Source: Spirochaetia bacterium (GTDB lineage: Bacteria > Spirochaetota > Spirochaetia > Treponematales > Breznakiellaceae). From it: a stretch of DNA of 9,607 nt. Positions 9,580-9,607 of the stretch are shown here, piece by piece. Position 1 is the first letter of the stretch. The number at the start of each line of letters is the position of its first letter. The translations under genes were made by a program, and so were the position numbers. Where the stretch lies: NCBI GenBank assembly GCA_026002045.1, contig BOAV01000094.1, positions 1 through 9,607 of the forward strand, in the 5' to 3' direction. A model generated the notes under the pieces. The model saw nothing but the letters and a program-made list of their open reading frames with translations, searched no databases and was not told the DNA's origin.

Positions 9580-9607
9580 CCGCTTTCCCCCTCACGCCCC
9601 CAGGGTG

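Overview
This window is a phage-derived accessory region, most simply read as part of a prophage or a prophage-like mobile element in a bacterium of roughly 50% GC. All confident genes have strong Shine-Dalgarno sites of the AGGAG type. The codon style (many GCC, CCC and GGG codons) and the mix of genes recall prophages of host-associated spirochaetes such as termite-gut Treponema. No gene is diagnostic of a species, so that is a weak guess. I see no rRNA, tRNA, CRISPR array or insertion sequence.

Layout, plus strand. The window opens with the 3' end of an unidentified gene and a good intrinsic terminator (96-127). A tight early cluster follows: an excisionase-like helix-turn-helix protein (147-359), a 59-residue protein (356-535), an 86-residue protein (528-788), a cysteine-rich zinc-finger-like phage protein (775-1107) and a winged-helix replication-initiator-like protein (1085-1399). 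Each overlaps the next. Next comes a striking array of three 57-bp direct repeats containing perfect inverted repeats (1425-1589), a further hairpin (1641-1654) and a terminator (1673-1711). Then come packaging and tail genes: a small-terminase-like protein (1777-2091), a complete terminase large subunit (2078-3493) and a 936-residue tail tape measure protein (3560-6370). A 108-residue unknown (6418-6744), a possible 41-residue ORF and a 103 to 113-residue phage protein complete this strand, ending at 7273.

Layout, minus strand. From the right edge leftward runs a run of small genes: 9453-9247, 9254-8913 (HTH), 8801-8601, 8604-8383, 8383-8318 (21 residues), 8321-8016, and after a hairpin a ParB-like/HTH protein (7943-7479). 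Most of these overlap by 1 to 8 bases, so they look translationally coupled. They converge with the plus-strand genes across a 205-base gap (7274-7478). The right edge holds a compound inverted repeat (9500-9579) upstream of this operon.

How it fits together. The plus strand reads as excision and replication functions, an origin-like iteron block, then packaging and tail genes. The oddity is that terminase is followed directly by the tape measure gene: portal, protease, capsid, connector and tail tube genes are all missing between them. This is therefore either a deleted prophage or an unusual reduced element. The other points most worth checking are the 57-bp iteron array with a candidate TTT-TGA-C frameshift site just before it, a probable ATT start codon at 6932, and the 90-residue internal duplication in the tape measure protein. 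I could not identify a convincing sigma-70 promoter anywhere in the window.
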